Positions 1-8,806 of a stretch of 64,000 nt of DNA are shown here, in pieces. The notes below the pieces were generated by a model, which was not told the origin of the DNA, did no database searches, and saw nothing but the letters and a program-made list of their open reading frames with translations. Each line of letters starts with the position of its first letter. The stretch's first letter is position 1. The stretch comes from Cohnella lupini. Its GTDB lineage: Bacteria > Bacillota > Bacilli > Paenibacillales > Paenibacillaceae. Both the position numbers and the translations under genes were made by a program. Location: the NCBI RefSeq assembly GCF_003386205.1, contig NZ_QRDY01000001.1:248001-312000 (forward strand), read 5' to 3'.

Positions 1-1
1 A

Positions 2-547
2 GGCTTTAAACGCGAGGCTTACGATATCGTCAACGACATGCAGGAGTTCTTCTCCTTACGGATCAAAAACGTGCTATCCGACCAGTCGATTCGATACGAT
101 GTCGTAGATGCGGTGCTTGGCGCCGGCGTCAAAGACGTGCGCAGAGCGGTGCTTCGGGCACATGCCCTGCAAGCTGCGACCGATTCGGAGAGCGGTAGTA
201 AAGCCGAATTCCGTCCAGCTGTAGAAGCCTTCAATCGCGTTTGCAATCTCGCGGCCAAAGCCGATTCGAAGCAAGTGGACGCGAATTTGTTCGCGGACGA
301 GGCGGAGAGATCTTTGTACGAAGCATGGCAGCAAGCGCACGGACAGTTTCTAGACGCCGTCACGCAAGCGGATATGGCTGGCGCTTTATCCTCGTTGTCT
401 TCGCTAAGCGGACCGGTATCAACATTCTTCGAGGCGGTCATGATCATGGCGGAGGACGAAGCATTGCGTCGCAATCGCCTGGCCATATTGTCGCTTGTAG
501 CGGACGACGTCAAACAATTCGCGGATTTCTCCAAGTTGTCCGGTTGA
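2..547 (+). CDS. glyS: glycine--tRNA ligase beta subunit, C-terminal end (partial)
   Basis: The reading frame is open from the left edge of the window, so the start and most of the protein lie outside it. About 181 C-terminal residues are visible. They carry the GlyS beta-subunit C-terminal helical (anticodon-binding-like) region, with stretches such as REAYDIVNDMQEFFSLR and NRVCNLAAKA. Together with the alpha subunit, GlyS charges tRNA-Gly in the cytoplasm. An ATG at 38 is in frame but is an internal methionine, because the frame continues upstream with family-like sequence. The next gene starts 28 bp downstream. In B. subtilis ccpN (yqzB) sits between glyS and the PPDK regulator; here it is absent. 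Confidence 0.93.
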   Translation, partial: GFKREAYDIVNDMQEFFSLRIKNVLSDQSIRYDVVDAVLGAGVKDVRRAVLRAHALQAATDSESGSKAEFRPAVEAFNRVCNLAAKADSKQVDANLFADEAERSLYEAWQQAHGQFLDAVTQADMAGALSSLSSLSGPVSTFFEAVMIMAEDEALRRNRLAILSLVADDVKQFADFSKLSG

Positions 548-575
548 ATCGACTCGAGAGGGAGGAGCAGGGTTC

Positions 576-1382
576 ATGTCACAAACTAGCGTAACCGTGT
601 ACGTGGTTTCCGACTCCGCCGGCGATACGGGCGAACTGGCCGTGCGCGCGGCGGCCGCGCAGTTTCATCCCTTGACCGTACACATTCGGCGGGCGGCGTT
701 CATACAAACCCGTGAAGGGATTGACGCGGTTCTTGCGGCTGCCGAAGCCGAGAACAGCATCGTGCTCTACACATTGGTTATTCCGTTCCTTCGGGACTAC
801 ATGGTCGAACAAGCGGAACAATTGCAATTGTCCGCGATAGACCTGCTCGGACCCTTGATAGACAATCTCGAGCGCACCCTCGGCCACGAGTCCCGTCACG
901 TACCGGGCTTAAATCATATTCTCAACGCGGATTATTTCCGCAAAGTCGAAGCGGTCGAGTTCGCGGTCCGATATGACGACGCGAGGGATGTAACGGGAAT
1001 CCTCAAAGCCGATATCATTCTCGTCGGAGTGTCTAGAACGTCCAAAACCCCGCTGTCGATGGTGCTTGCGCACAAAACATTCAAAGTCGCCAACGTCCCG
1101 CTGATTCCCGAGCTAGTCCCGCCAAGAGAATTGTATTTGGCCTCGCCTAACAAGGTTATAGGTCTTACCATCAATCCGAATTCGTTAAACGCCATTCGCA
1201 AAGAGCGCCTTAAAGCGCTCGGATTGCCCGATTCTGCGCCCTACGCGACATCGGAAAGGATTCACAAGGAATTGGAGCACGCAAGACAAGTAATGGAGAA
1301 AATCGGTTGTATCGTCATCGACGTTTCCAATAAAGCGGTGGAGGAGACGGCCAGCCTGATTCTGGAGCATTTCCAGAAGTGA
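576..1382 (+). CDS. ppsR: pyruvate, phosphate dikinase regulatory protein (DUF299, YqfL/PpsR)
   Basis: A 268-residue protein of the DUF299 family. Members are bifunctional: an ADP-dependent kinase that inactivates pyruvate phosphate dikinase or PEP synthase by threonine phosphorylation, and a phosphorylase that reverses it. The N-terminus (VYVVSDSAGDTGELAVRAA) and the P-loop-like GVSRTSKTPLS near residue 150 are family hallmarks, and the length is normal. The ATG at 576 follows GGAGGAG at 561-567 with good spacing. It probably shares a transcript with glyS. In Bacillus the CcpN repressor is encoded directly upstream, and that gene is missing here, so control of this step may differ. A 7-bp inverted repeat follows the stop (1402-1408 and 1426-1432), without a T-run. 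Confidence 0.93.
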   Translation: MSQTSVTVYVVSDSAGDTGELAVRAAAAQFHPLTVHIRRAAFIQTREGIDAVLAAAEAENSIVLYTLVIPFLRDYMVEQAEQLQLSAIDLLGPLIDNLERTLGHESRHVPGLNHILNADYFRKVEAVEFAVRYDDARDVTGILKADIILVGVSRTSKTPLSMVLAHKTFKVANVPLIPELVPPRELYLASPNKVIGLTINPNSLNAIRKERLKALGLPDSAPYATSERIHKELEHARQVMEKIGCIVIDVSNKAVEETASLILEHFQK

Positions 1383-1802
1383 CTTTCGATTTCCGGCCAA
1401 TACCGATTCGCGCTTGACAGGGTTTAATCGGTGGCAAAACGGTCGATGATAGCAATTAGCGAGTGGATGTTTCTTTAGACGCGTTTAGACGATTTCAAAC
1501 TTTTATTACAAGTGTGAGCATTGTGTGAACGATAACCGCAACCTCCAAACGGGAATAACGATTCAAAGAGCATGTCGAATTTGTCCTAAATTGTCGATTT
1601 TTGCGTTGATATCGAATAATTTGCGGGGTTTGAAACCTATATTCTCTTATTTTCGTATAAATATGGAATAGGCAAATGATATTTTCATGGTCCCAGCGAA
1701 CGTAAAGATTCAAACGGCTTTAATGGGGAAACATAAAATTTGATAAGGCCAAGGCAGGATTTTGGATCCCGTTAGCGTATATAATAATACGGCAAACTTT
1801 GG
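1383..1802. other. 420-bp AT-rich spacer, no convincing gene
   Basis: The spacer between ppsR and yqxD is clearly richer in A and T than its neighbours, especially from 1480 to 1800. It holds a 7-bp inverted repeat ACCGATT/AATCGGT (1402-1408, 1426-1432) with a TTGACA (1414-1419) in its loop but no well-placed -10. A 72-codon minus-strand frame at 1495-1713 has no ribosome binding site or recognisable motif, and I do not call it. A TATAAT at 1780-1785 is the only promoter-like element that stands out. Confidence 0.5.
1757..1785 (+). promoter_or_regulatory. possible sigma-A promoter of yqxD-dnaG-sigA
   Basis: A perfect -10 hexamer TATAAT at 1780-1785 sits 17 bp after a weak -35 (GGATTT, 1757-1762). 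Transcription would start near 1792, just before the yqxD start. It is the best candidate for the macromolecular-synthesis operon, but the -35 is poor. Confidence 0.35.
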
Positions 1803-2294
1803 GTGAATCGTGTGGTGATGTCGATGCTTGTCCCGCGTCATCGGGTAGTGGTGGATGGCGACGCTTGTCCGGTTAAGGCGGAAATTGCCAGAACGGTGAG
1901 AGGTTGCGGAGCGACGGCGCTACTCGTATCGAGCAATGCGCACGTGTTGGTTCCGGAGCCTTCCGTGGAAGTCGTTACGGTGGACGCCAGCGATCAATCG
2001 GCGGATCTCTATATCGCTAACGTTCTGAACAAGAACGATATTCTAGTTACAGGCGATTATGGATTAGCGGCTTTGGGGCTTGCCCGGGGAGCGGCGGTCA
2101 TAACGCCAAGAGGCAAAGAGATCAGGGAGGCCGATATCGAAGGCTTGTTGGAACAACGTCATTTCTCGGCGAGATTGCGCCGCGGAGGCGTGCGGACGAA
2201 AGGTCCGAGGGCGTTCACGGAAGAAGATCGCGACCGGTTTCAACAAAAACTGACAACTCTATTGCATGGGTTGCAGGAGATTCCCGACCTTTAG
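1803..2294 (+). CDS. yqxD: YaiI/YqxD family protein (DUF188)
   Basis: A DUF188-family protein of up to 163 residues, recognised by RHRVVVDGDACPVKAEI at the N-terminus, TVDASDQSADLYIANV in the middle and the acidic GDYGLAALGLARGA segment. The conserved aspartates resemble those of PIN/NYN-type nuclease folds, but no reaction is established for the family. The order yqxD-dnaG-sigA is standard in Bacillales. The start is uncertain: GTG 1803, 1812 and 1815 and ATG 1818 and 1824 are all in frame, and GGGTGA at 1801-1806 as ribosome site would favour 1812 to 1818. The conserved part begins around residue 10, so the choice does not affect the domain. Confidence 0.88.
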   Translation: MNRVVMSMLVPRHRVVVDGDACPVKAEIARTVRGCGATALLVSSNAHVLVPEPSVEVVTVDASDQSADLYIANVLNKNDILVTGDYGLAALGLARGAAVITPRGKEIREADIEGLLEQRHFSARLRRGGVRTKGPRAFTEEDRDRFQQKLTTLLHGLQEIPDL

Positions 2295-2381
2295 CGAATT
2301 GTATTACGTGCAAGAAATCGACTGACTCTGAGGAGTATTCATCCGGTCGGTCGGGTGCACTGGGAAGATAAGGTGGAAATC

Positions 2382-4202
2382 ATGAATTACGGAATGATAC
2401 CCCAATCGGTTATTGACGAAGTGCTGCGGCGCCATGAAATATCGGAAACGGTAGGCAAATTCGTTCATCTGACCAAGAACGGTAAATACTTGAAGGGACT
2501 CTGCCCCTTTCATTCCGAGAAAACGCCATCGTTTACCGTAACGCCCGAAAAGCAGATCTTTCATTGCTACGGCTGCGGAAAAGGCGGCAACGTCATCAAA
2601 TTCATTATGGAAATGGAAGGGGAATCGTTTCCAGAAGCGGTCAAAGCGCTAGCCGAAGATGCTGGCATTCCCGTTACGTGGACGACCGCAAGTGCCGACG
2701 AACCCTCCGCTTTCCAGAAGGAAAAGAAAGTTCTTCACGAAGCTCATGATTACAGCGCTAAATTGTATCATTATCTTCTTCGCAATACGGAAGTGGCAAA
2801 GCCGGCTCTGGACTATTTGCTTTCCCGCGGATTCAACGACGCCTTGATCGAGCAATTCGGAATAGGTTACGCTCCCGCAAGATGGGACACGTTGACTCAA
2901 GCGCTGGAACGCAAAGGGTATGCTCTTGCCGAGATGGAAGCGGGCGGATTGCTCTCCCGCAGACAGGAATCCGACGGTTACGTCGATCGATTCCGGGATC
3001 GGATCATATTTCCCATTCATGACTCTAACGGGCAAATCATCGCTTTCGCGGGAAGAATGCTTTCGGATGGACAGCCTAAGTATCTGAATTCTCCCGAAAC
3101 CGTGCTCTTTAACAAAAGTCGCACGTTATATCGGTTGCACGAAGCGCGTCCGGCCATTCGCCGAGCGAGGCAAGTCGTTCTATTCGAAGGCTACGTAGAC
3201 GTCATTAAAGCTTGGTTCGCGGGAGTCCATAACGGAGTAGCGACGATGGGCACGGCGTTGACCGGCGAGCATGCGGCAATGCTAAAGCGGTTCGCCGACG
3301 AGGTCATTTTATGTTACGACGGAGATGATGCAGGACAAGCCGCTGCTCATAAGAGCATACCTTTGCTGGAAGAAGCGGGATTCCGGGTGCGGGTTAGCGT
3401 GCTTCCGAACAGAATGGATCCCGACGAGTACATCTCGTCTTACGGACAAGAGCCGTTCGTACGGGAATTCATCGAGGGAGCGGTATCCGCAGTCAAATTT
3501 CAGCTTATATATTTAAGGAAATCCCATATACTCCTAGAAGAAGATGGAAGGATTAGGTATTTGCGCGATGCCGTTCGGATCGTAGCAAGACGGGATTCTC
3601 CAACGGAGCGGGAGTTGTTGCTTAAGGAGCTAGCCAATGAGTTCGGCGTTTCCTTGGATACGCTGAAGCAGGAAAGCCTCGAGTTCAGGCAACAGGAGAA
3701 ATTGGGAAACACAGGGGATATTCCGGCTGGTTCGTGGAATAATGTATGGAATGAAAAGAGAACTACATCCAAGAACCCGCCGCTGGGAGCCGCGAACGTA
3801 AATGCGGAACGCCAACTGCTGTCCTGGATGATGCAGGACAAAGAAACGGCAGTCCTCGTTCAGCAGAAGCTTGGCGACCGTTTTTACGTAGAGGATCACG
3901 CGGCTTTAGCTGCTTATTTATATGCTTATTACGCCCAGAACAATGATCCTGATGTCGGCAGGTTCGTTGCGGTCTTGCAAGACGACCGTTTAGAACGAAC
4001 GGCCAGTGCCATCGCATTAATAGACATCCCGTATGGCGAACGGGAACTGGAAGATTTGGTTAGAACCATCAACGACGCATACTTGACTCGGGAGATCGAA
4101 CAATTGACCGAGGAAGGAATTCGGGCGGAGCGAGCTGGAGATTATTCTCGCGCAATACAAGTGGGAACAGAGATCATCGCCCTGAAAAAGCAACGCAAGT
4201 AA
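2382..4202 (+). CDS. dnaG: DNA primase
   Basis: DnaG makes RNA primers at the replication fork and binds the replicative helicase through its C-terminal domain. The 606-residue protein has the CHC2-type zinc domain (C41, H44, C62, C65 in CPFH...CYGCG), a catalytic core, and the TOPRIM motifs EGYVDVI and CYDGDDAG, whose acidic residues bind metal. The last 150 residues are the variable helicase-binding part. The start ATG 2382 was chosen over a GTG at 2355 because AAGGTGGA (2370-2377) precedes it and homologues begin at this point. It lies 38 bp before sigA, the usual dnaG-sigA arrangement. Confidence 0.97.
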   Translation: MNYGMIPQSVIDEVLRRHEISETVGKFVHLTKNGKYLKGLCPFHSEKTPSFTVTPEKQIFHCYGCGKGGNVIKFIMEMEGESFPEAVKALAEDAGIPVTWTTASADEPSAFQKEKKVLHEAHDYSAKLYHYLLRNTEVAKPALDYLLSRGFNDALIEQFGIGYAPARWDTLTQALERKGYALAEMEAGGLLSRRQESDGYVDRFRDRIIFPIHDSNGQIIAFAGRMLSDGQPKYLNSPETVLFNKSRTLYRLHEARPAIRRARQVVLFEGYVDVIKAWFAGVHNGVATMGTALTGEHAAMLKRFADEVILCYDGDDAGQAAAHKSIPLLEEAGFRVRVSVLPNRMDPDEYISSYGQEPFVREFIEGAVSAVKFQLIYLRKSHILLEEDGRIRYLRDAVRIVARRDSPTERELLLKELANEFGVSLDTLKQESLEFRQQEKLGNTGDIPAGSWNNVWNEKRTTSKNPPLGAANVNAERQLLSWMMQDKETAVLVQQKLGDRFYVEDHAALAAYLYAYYAQNNDPDVGRFVAVLQDDRLERTASAIALIDIPYGERELEDLVRTINDAYLTREIEQLTEEGIRAERAGDYSRAIQVGTEIIALKKQRK

Positions 4203-4240
4203 TTGGATGCGCGCGCTTCTCAGGGAGGAGGGAGTCGGTA

Positions 4241-5383
4241 ATGGCAAACGATCAACACACCGGACTGGAAACGGAATCGACACTAGAACAGGTCAAAGCT
4301 CAGCTCATAGAACAAGGTAAGAAAAAATCTTCCTTGACCTATAAAGACATCATGGAGAAGCTTTCTCCATTCGATCAAGATCCGGAGCAAATCGACGAGT
4401 TTTTCGAGCAGTTGGCGGATATCGGAATTGAGGTCTCCAACGACCACGACGAATTGGGACGCGAGAGACACGGTCATGGCAACGGAGAAGAGGAAGAGCG
4501 GGACGAATTCAATTTCGACGACGATCTTTCGCTACCGCCGGGTATCAAGATCAATGATCCGGTTCGCATGTATTTGAAGGAAATCGGACGGGTACCGCTT
4601 CTCGGCGCGGATGACGAAGTCGAATTGGCCAAGAAGATCGAAATCGGTGGTCCGGACGGCGAAGAAGCCAAAAAAAGGCTGGCGGAAGCCAACCTTCGTC
4701 TGGTTGTCAGCATCGCTAAGCGTTACGTCGGACGGGGAATGCTCTTCTTGGATCTAATCCAGGAAGGAAATATGGGGCTATTGAAGGCGGTCGAGAAATT
4801 CGATCATGACAAAGGCTTCAAATTCAGCACTTACGCGACGTGGTGGATTAGGCAGGCGATTACCCGCGCGATCGCGGATCAGGCGAGGACGATTCGGATT
4901 CCCGTGCACATGGTCGAAACCATCAACAAGCTCATTCGCGTCTCGCGGCAGCTCTTGCAGGAATTGGGCAGAGAACCTACGCCCGAGGAAATTGCGGAGC
5001 AAATGGAATTAAGCGTGGATAAAGTCCGGGAAATCATGAAAATAGCGCAAGAGCCGGTTTCCTTGGAAACGCCGATTGGCGAAGAAGACGATTCCCACTT
5101 GGGCGATTTTATCGAAGACCAAGAGGCATTAGCTCCTGCCGATGCCGCGGCGTACGAGCTTCTCAAAGAACAATTGGAAGACGTGCTCGACACGCTGACC
5201 GAGCGGGAAGAAAACGTGCTTCGCTTGCGTTTCGGATTGGATGATGGGCGTACACGCACGCTCGAAGAAGTAGGCAAAGTATTCGGCGTAACGCGCGAGC
5301 GTATTCGTCAGATCGAAGCCAAAGCTCTTCGCAAGTTGCGCCATCCGAGTCGAAGCAAACGCTTGAAGGATTTTCTAGAATAA
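4241..5383 (+). CDS. sigA: RNA polymerase major sigma factor SigA (RpoD)
   Basis: The housekeeping sigma-70 factor, 380 residues, directs RNA polymerase to TTGACA/TATAAT promoters. Visible parts are a region 1.1-like N-terminus, an acidic linker (residues 83-96), region 1.2 ([16 protein letters not shown]), region 2 (about 145-220, with the -10-melting [17 protein letters not shown]), region 3, and region 4 with helix-turn-helix [28 protein letters not shown] just upstream of ATG 4241 is a strong ribosome site. The length matches B. subtilis SigA (371 residues). The next gene follows after 19 bp. Confidence 0.98.
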   Translation: MANDQHTGLETESTLEQVKAQLIEQGKKKSSLTYKDIMEKLSPFDQDPEQIDEFFEQLADIGIEVSNDHDELGRERHGHGNGEEEERDEFNFDDDLSLPPGIKINDPVRMYLKEIGRVPLLGADDEVELAKKIEIGGPDGEEAKKRLAEANLRLVVSIAKRYVGRGMLFLDLIQEGNMGLLKAVEKFDHDKGFKFSTYATWWIRQAITRAIADQARTIRIPVHMVETINKLIRVSRQLLQELGREPTPEEIAEQMELSVDKVREIMKIAQEPVSLETPIGEEDDSHLGDFIEDQEALAPADAAAYELLKEQLEDVLDTLTEREENVLRLRFGLDDGRTRTLEEVGKVFGVTRERIRQIEAKALRKLRHPSRSKRLKDFLE

Positions 5384-5402
5384 TCGATAATTAGAAAATA
5401 AT

Positions 5403-6308
5403 ATGGATTATGAGACCTTTGCCGTTATGGTTGAAGGTCTTTTTCTTCAAATGGCAATAGGAGGGACCGTCGGCATGGCCGCGTTGGATGAAGAGAAGCG
5501 CAATTTAGTCGTTAAAGAAATTGAATCTTGGCGCCGCAGCAAGCTGTTGCCGGAGCAGTATTGCGACTTCCTGCAGAACCTATATTTAGAAGATTTGAAT
5601 GAGCGTTCGCAAGGATATATGGGTAATGCGATCAAGAAAATCGGTCAAGCTTCATGGAAGCTCTGGCTTCTTGCATTTGGAAGTTTTACCTTGATTTGTT
5701 TTGTTGTACTTCATTTTAGCGCGTTTCCATTGCCATTGCAAATAGGACTTCCCGGTGTAGTTACAACGGCTTTTGTGTTCGTTGGAGTCAAACAAAGAGG
5801 CAATAATCCAACGCGGGGATTGCTGCTGATCGGGGTCGGCATGGCAATACCTTTGGGCGTCGGATTCGCGGTTTTGCGTCTGAACGGATGGATGGACGAC
5901 TTCGGCCCATTGTGGCTACTTGGCCTTTGCGCGATAACATGGATTAGCTGCGGAATTTATTTAAGTTATGCGTTGCTTCATTGGTTCGGATGGATGGCGA
6001 CCATCGTGACGTACGCGTTACTGTTAGCTAGGCAAGCTCCGAATCCTTCGATTCTCGAGGTTCAAATATTCTGGATACCGGCTGCGTTATTGTTTATCTG
6101 GTTAAGCTGGTTTCTTCACGTTCGCAACAAATCCGTCGGAACGGTTTTATTCGCGACGGGTTTGATCCTATGGTTTATGCCCGAAGTGTATTCGGCTTTG
6201 TATGGCATTCGAGAGAACTGGATTCAGCTGGAAATCATGATTAAGATTTTAATTGCGGGAGTCGCAATGTTCCGGTTAAGAAAACAATGGATGGAATGGG
6301 TTGCTTAA
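5403..6308 (+). CDS. multi-pass membrane protein of unknown function
   Basis: I do not recognise this 301-residue protein. The first 80 residues are soluble and charged (LDEEKRNLVVKEIESWRR; LLPEQYCDFLQNLYLED), then about eight hydrophobic segments follow from residue 88 (WKLWLLAFGSFTLICFVVL) to near the end. The N-terminal part looks like the short helical region before the membrane part in some DUF2157-type proteins, but that is a resemblance only. No clear ribosome site precedes ATG 5403; ATG 5427 and 5451 are alternatives. It begins 19 bp after sigA and overlaps trmK by one base (TAATG), so it is probably co-transcribed. B. subtilis has no gene here. Confidence 0.85.
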   Translation: MDYETFAVMVEGLFLQMAIGGTVGMAALDEEKRNLVVKEIESWRRSKLLPEQYCDFLQNLYLEDLNERSQGYMGNAIKKIGQASWKLWLLAFGSFTLICFVVLHFSAFPLPLQIGLPGVVTTAFVFVGVKQRGNNPTRGLLLIGVGMAIPLGVGFAVLRLNGWMDDFGPLWLLGLCAITWISCGIYLSYALLHWFGWMATIVTYALLLARQAPNPSILEVQIFWIPAALLFIWLSWFLHVRNKSVGTVLFATGLILWFMPEVYSALYGIRENWIQLEIMIKILIAGVAMFRLRKQWMEWVA

Positions 6309-7144
6309 TGATGACGAATACGAAAGAGAATGATACGAAAATGTTCAAGGTTGAAGGAGTAGCGCTGAAGCTGTCCCGCCGATTATCGGCATTGGCGGAT
6401 TGGGTTCCTCAAGGGGCTCGCTTCGCCGATATCGGGACGGATCACGCATTGCTTCCCGTTTTTTTGGCGCAAAGCGGCAAAATCGTCTACGCGGTAGCGG
6501 GAGATGTCCATGAAGGGCCTGTTGACGCAGCTAGACGCCAAGTTTCGGAAGCCGGATTGGATAGCGTCATCTCCGTACGTCTAGGCGACGGAATGTCCGT
6601 GCTGTCGTCCGGAGAAGTAGATACCGTCACGATTGCCGGAATGGGCGGGAGCTTGATGACCCGCATACTTGAACAGGCTGGCGACAGCCTGCTGGGAGTC
6701 ACGACGCTTGTGCTTTCGCCTCACGTAGCGGAAGATGCTGTTAGACGTTGGCTAACTAAGAATCATTTTGTCCTCGATCGGGAAATGCTTCTGGAGGAAG
6801 ACGGCGTTATCTATACGCTTATGCGCGCCGTTCTCGAGTCGGATGCTGATGAAGCACGTGCCCGTAATATGCGTTTATACGATGCGTCTATGTTAAATCC
6901 GAAAATGCCTGCGATTTCTTCAGCCTTGTTGTACGAGATGGGACCTCTGCTTTTAAGTAACTCGAACGAAGTCTTCCATAGGAAATGGGAGGAAGAAATC
7001 GCCAAACGGGAAAGAGTCATCAATCAGCTCAGTCATTCCACCGCTCCCGAGGCCGCAGAAAAAGCCAAGGAATGGCAAGAAGACGTGCGCGAGATTCGGG
7101 AGGTGTTAGCATGTTTGCCCGCGGAGAAACCATCCTCCAACTAA
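6308..7144 (+). CDS. trmK: tRNA (adenine(22)-N1)-methyltransferase TrmK
   Basis: A SAM-dependent methyltransferase that makes 1-methyladenosine at position 22 of tRNA. The family signature LSRRLSALADWVP followed by the SAM-binding FADIGTDHALLPV is at the N-terminus, and the catalytic-region motif TIAGMGGSLM follows. The length is about 278 residues. The ATG at 6308 overlaps the stop of the membrane protein (TAATG), implying translational coupling; ATG 6311 and ATG 6341 are alternatives. Its 3' end overlaps yqfO by 34 bp. The sigA-trmK-yqfO order matches B. subtilis apart from the inserted membrane gene. Confidence 0.93.
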   Translation: MMTNTKENDTKMFKVEGVALKLSRRLSALADWVPQGARFADIGTDHALLPVFLAQSGKIVYAVAGDVHEGPVDAARRQVSEAGLDSVISVRLGDGMSVLSSGEVDTVTIAGMGGSLMTRILEQAGDSLLGVTTLVLSPHVAEDAVRRWLTKNHFVLDREMLLEEDGVIYTLMRAVLESDADEARARNMRLYDASMLNPKMPAISSALLYEMGPLLLSNSNEVFHRKWEEEIAKRERVINQLSHSTAPEAAEKAKEWQEDVREIREVLACLPAEKPSSN

Positions 7145-8226
7145 TGGAGCGACTCGCACCTAAGCATTATGCGGTTCCGGACGATAAGATCGGTCTCCAG
7201 GTAGGGTCGGTCGCCAAAGAGGTACGTAAGGTGCTCGTCACGCTGGATGTGACCCCGGCGGTAGTGGAAGAAGCGGCCGAGCTTGGAGCCGAGCTCATTA
7301 TCGCGCACCACGCCGTCATTTACCGTCCGTTAGCTCATTTGCGCACGGATACGCCTGCCGGAGCTTTGGCGGCTAGCTTACTTCGGAAAGATATCGCCGT
7401 CTACGTTTCCCATACGAATTTAGATGCAGCCGAAGGCGGCATTAACGATTGGATGGCCGATGCGTTGGAGCTAACAGGTCGCGACGTTTTGGAGGAAGTG
7501 CATACCGACAAACTGTTCAAGCTCGCGGTGTTCGTTCCGGAGTCGCATCACGAGCAAGTTAGAGCCGCGATGTTCAATGCCGGCGCTGGATGGATTGGCG
7601 ACTACAGTCATTGCAGCTTTAATACGAAGGGGATTAGCACCTTCATGCCCCTCGAAGGCAGCGAGCCGTTCATCGGCAAGCAAGGTAAATTGACGCAAGC
7701 CGAAGAAATCAAATTGGAAACCGTCGTATCCCATAGCAGCAAGAAGAAAGTGATTTCCGCTATGCTGAAGGCACATCCGTACGAAGAGGTTGCTTACGAT
7801 TTATACGGCATGGATTTGAAAGGACGATCTTTCGGCCTCGGAAGAGTGGGTGTGCTTCCGGAGAAGGAAAGCTTGGATCGATTCGCGGAAAGAGTCAAGA
7901 CGGCGTTGCAGGTCCCGTTCGTGCGAATGGTCGGGGACGGTTCGAAACCGATCCGTAAAGTAGCCGTTTTGGGCGGGGCGGGGGCAAGATACATCCGCCA
8001 CGCCATCTTCGCGGGGGCAGACGTACTTGTAACGGGGGATATCGATTTTCACTCCGCTCAAGATGCGCTGGCCGCAGGAATGTCCATTATCGATCCCGGT
8101 CATCATGCCGAGAAAATCATGAAGCCCCATGTCGCTAAGTGGTTGTCCGAGCAGCTTCTTCAGAAGGGATACGCGACCGAAGTATTCGCTTCCCGCTTGG
8201 ACACCGAGCCGTTCCAATTGCGATGA
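7111..8226 (+). CDS. yqfO: Nif3-like dinuclear metal centre protein YqfO
   Basis: A 371-residue NIF3-family protein, the same length as B. subtilis YqfO (about 373). Members form toroidal hexamers with a dinuclear metal site; their reaction is unsettled, with a GTP cyclohydrolase-like role proposed for some. Metal-ligand candidates are the histidines of ELIIAHHAVIY and the late GDIDFHSAQDALAAG and DPGHHAEK segments. A central insertion of about 100 residues (DKLFKLAVFVPESHHEQVRAAM...) is the PII/CutA-like domain typical of Bacillales members. ATG 7111 is preceded by GGGAGGTG (7098-7105). The start lies inside the end of trmK, so the two are translationally coupled. Confidence 0.94.
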   Translation: MFARGETILQLMERLAPKHYAVPDDKIGLQVGSVAKEVRKVLVTLDVTPAVVEEAAELGAELIIAHHAVIYRPLAHLRTDTPAGALAASLLRKDIAVYVSHTNLDAAEGGINDWMADALELTGRDVLEEVHTDKLFKLAVFVPESHHEQVRAAMFNAGAGWIGDYSHCSFNTKGISTFMPLEGSEPFIGKQGKLTQAEEIKLETVVSHSSKKKVISAMLKAHPYEEVAYDLYGMDLKGRSFGLGRVGVLPEKESLDRFAERVKTALQVPFVRMVGDGSKPIRKVAVLGGAGARYIRHAIFAGADVLVTGDIDFHSAQDALAAGMSIIDPGHHAEKIMKPHVAKWLSEQLLQKGYATEVFASRLDTEPFQLR

Positions 8227-8272
8227 ACGGCCGGATAATATCGCCGGATTGCGAAATCTCCATTCATTGACG

Positions 8273-8301
8273 TTGTCAGGGCGGTCGATTCGCGATATAC
8301 T
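8273..8301 (+). promoter_or_regulatory. sigma-A promoter of rnpB
   Basis: TTGTCA (8273-8278) and TATACT (8296-8301) are separated by exactly 17 bp. Transcription would begin near 8308, a few bases before the first base of the P1 helix of RNase P RNA. Confidence 0.8.
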
Positions 8302-8310
8302 AGTCGTTGC

Positions 8311-8740
8311 AAACCGGAAAGTTTGACAGACAATCGCTGGTGGCTTCGCGCCACGAGAGGAAAGTCCGGGCTCCACAGGGCAGGATGCTGGATAACGTCC
8401 AGTCAGCGCGAGTTGAAGGATAGGGCCACAGAAATGGACCGCCGATGGCTGCTAACGCAGCACAGGCAAGGATGGAACCGTGGTGTAAGAGACCACGAGG
8501 AGCACTGGTGACTTTGCTCCTGGTAAACCCCATTTGGAGCAAGACCGAGGAGAACGCCGAGCGCCGTCAAAGGCGACTCAGCCCTAGCCCGGGGTGCGTT
8601 CGGGTTGGTCGCTTGAGCCGTATAGCAATGTGCGGCCTAGAAAGATGATTGTCGCTTCAGCAAGTGGGAGGATCGCTTCGAGCGATCCGTTATGACCACG
8701 TGAAGTACAGAACCCGGCTTACGGCAAGCTTTCCGGCTGT
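8311..8740 (+). ncRNA. rnpB: RNase P RNA component, class A type
   Basis: Catalytic RNA that removes 5' leaders from pre-tRNAs. The ends pair in a 12-bp P1 helix (CCGGAAAGTTTG 8314-8325 with CAAGCTTTCCGG 8725-8736, one G-U). The 5' conserved core GAGGAAAGTCCGGGCTCC and the 3' core CAGAACCCGGCTTA are both present. The blocks GGTAAACCCC...GGAGCAAGACC, and the P12-like GTGGTGTAAGAGACCAC, follow the class A (E. coli-like) layout rather than the class B layout of B. subtilis. An extra segment of about 45 nt with a GGATCGC/GCGATCC hairpin is inserted between GATGATTGTC and the 3' core, in the P18 region. The gene has its own promoter and terminator. Confidence 0.96.
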
Positions 8741-8755
8741 CCTTACTAAAGACGA

Positions 8756-8789
8756 AGAGGCTATCCCATCGAGGGATAGCCTCTTTTTT
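8756..8789 (+). terminator. intrinsic terminator of rnpB
   Basis: A perfect 12-bp stem AGAGGCTATCCC/GGGATAGCCTCT (8756-8767, 8773-8784), a 5-base loop and a T-run to 8789. Its reverse strand also lies just past the stop of the minus-strand protease gene. Confidence 0.93.
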
Positions 8790-8806
8790 AAGTTGTATAA
8801 AGCGAG

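Noticed and set aside
1495..1713. 72-codon minus-strand ORF in the spacer before yqxD
   Set aside because: AT-rich spacer, no ribosome site, no motif.
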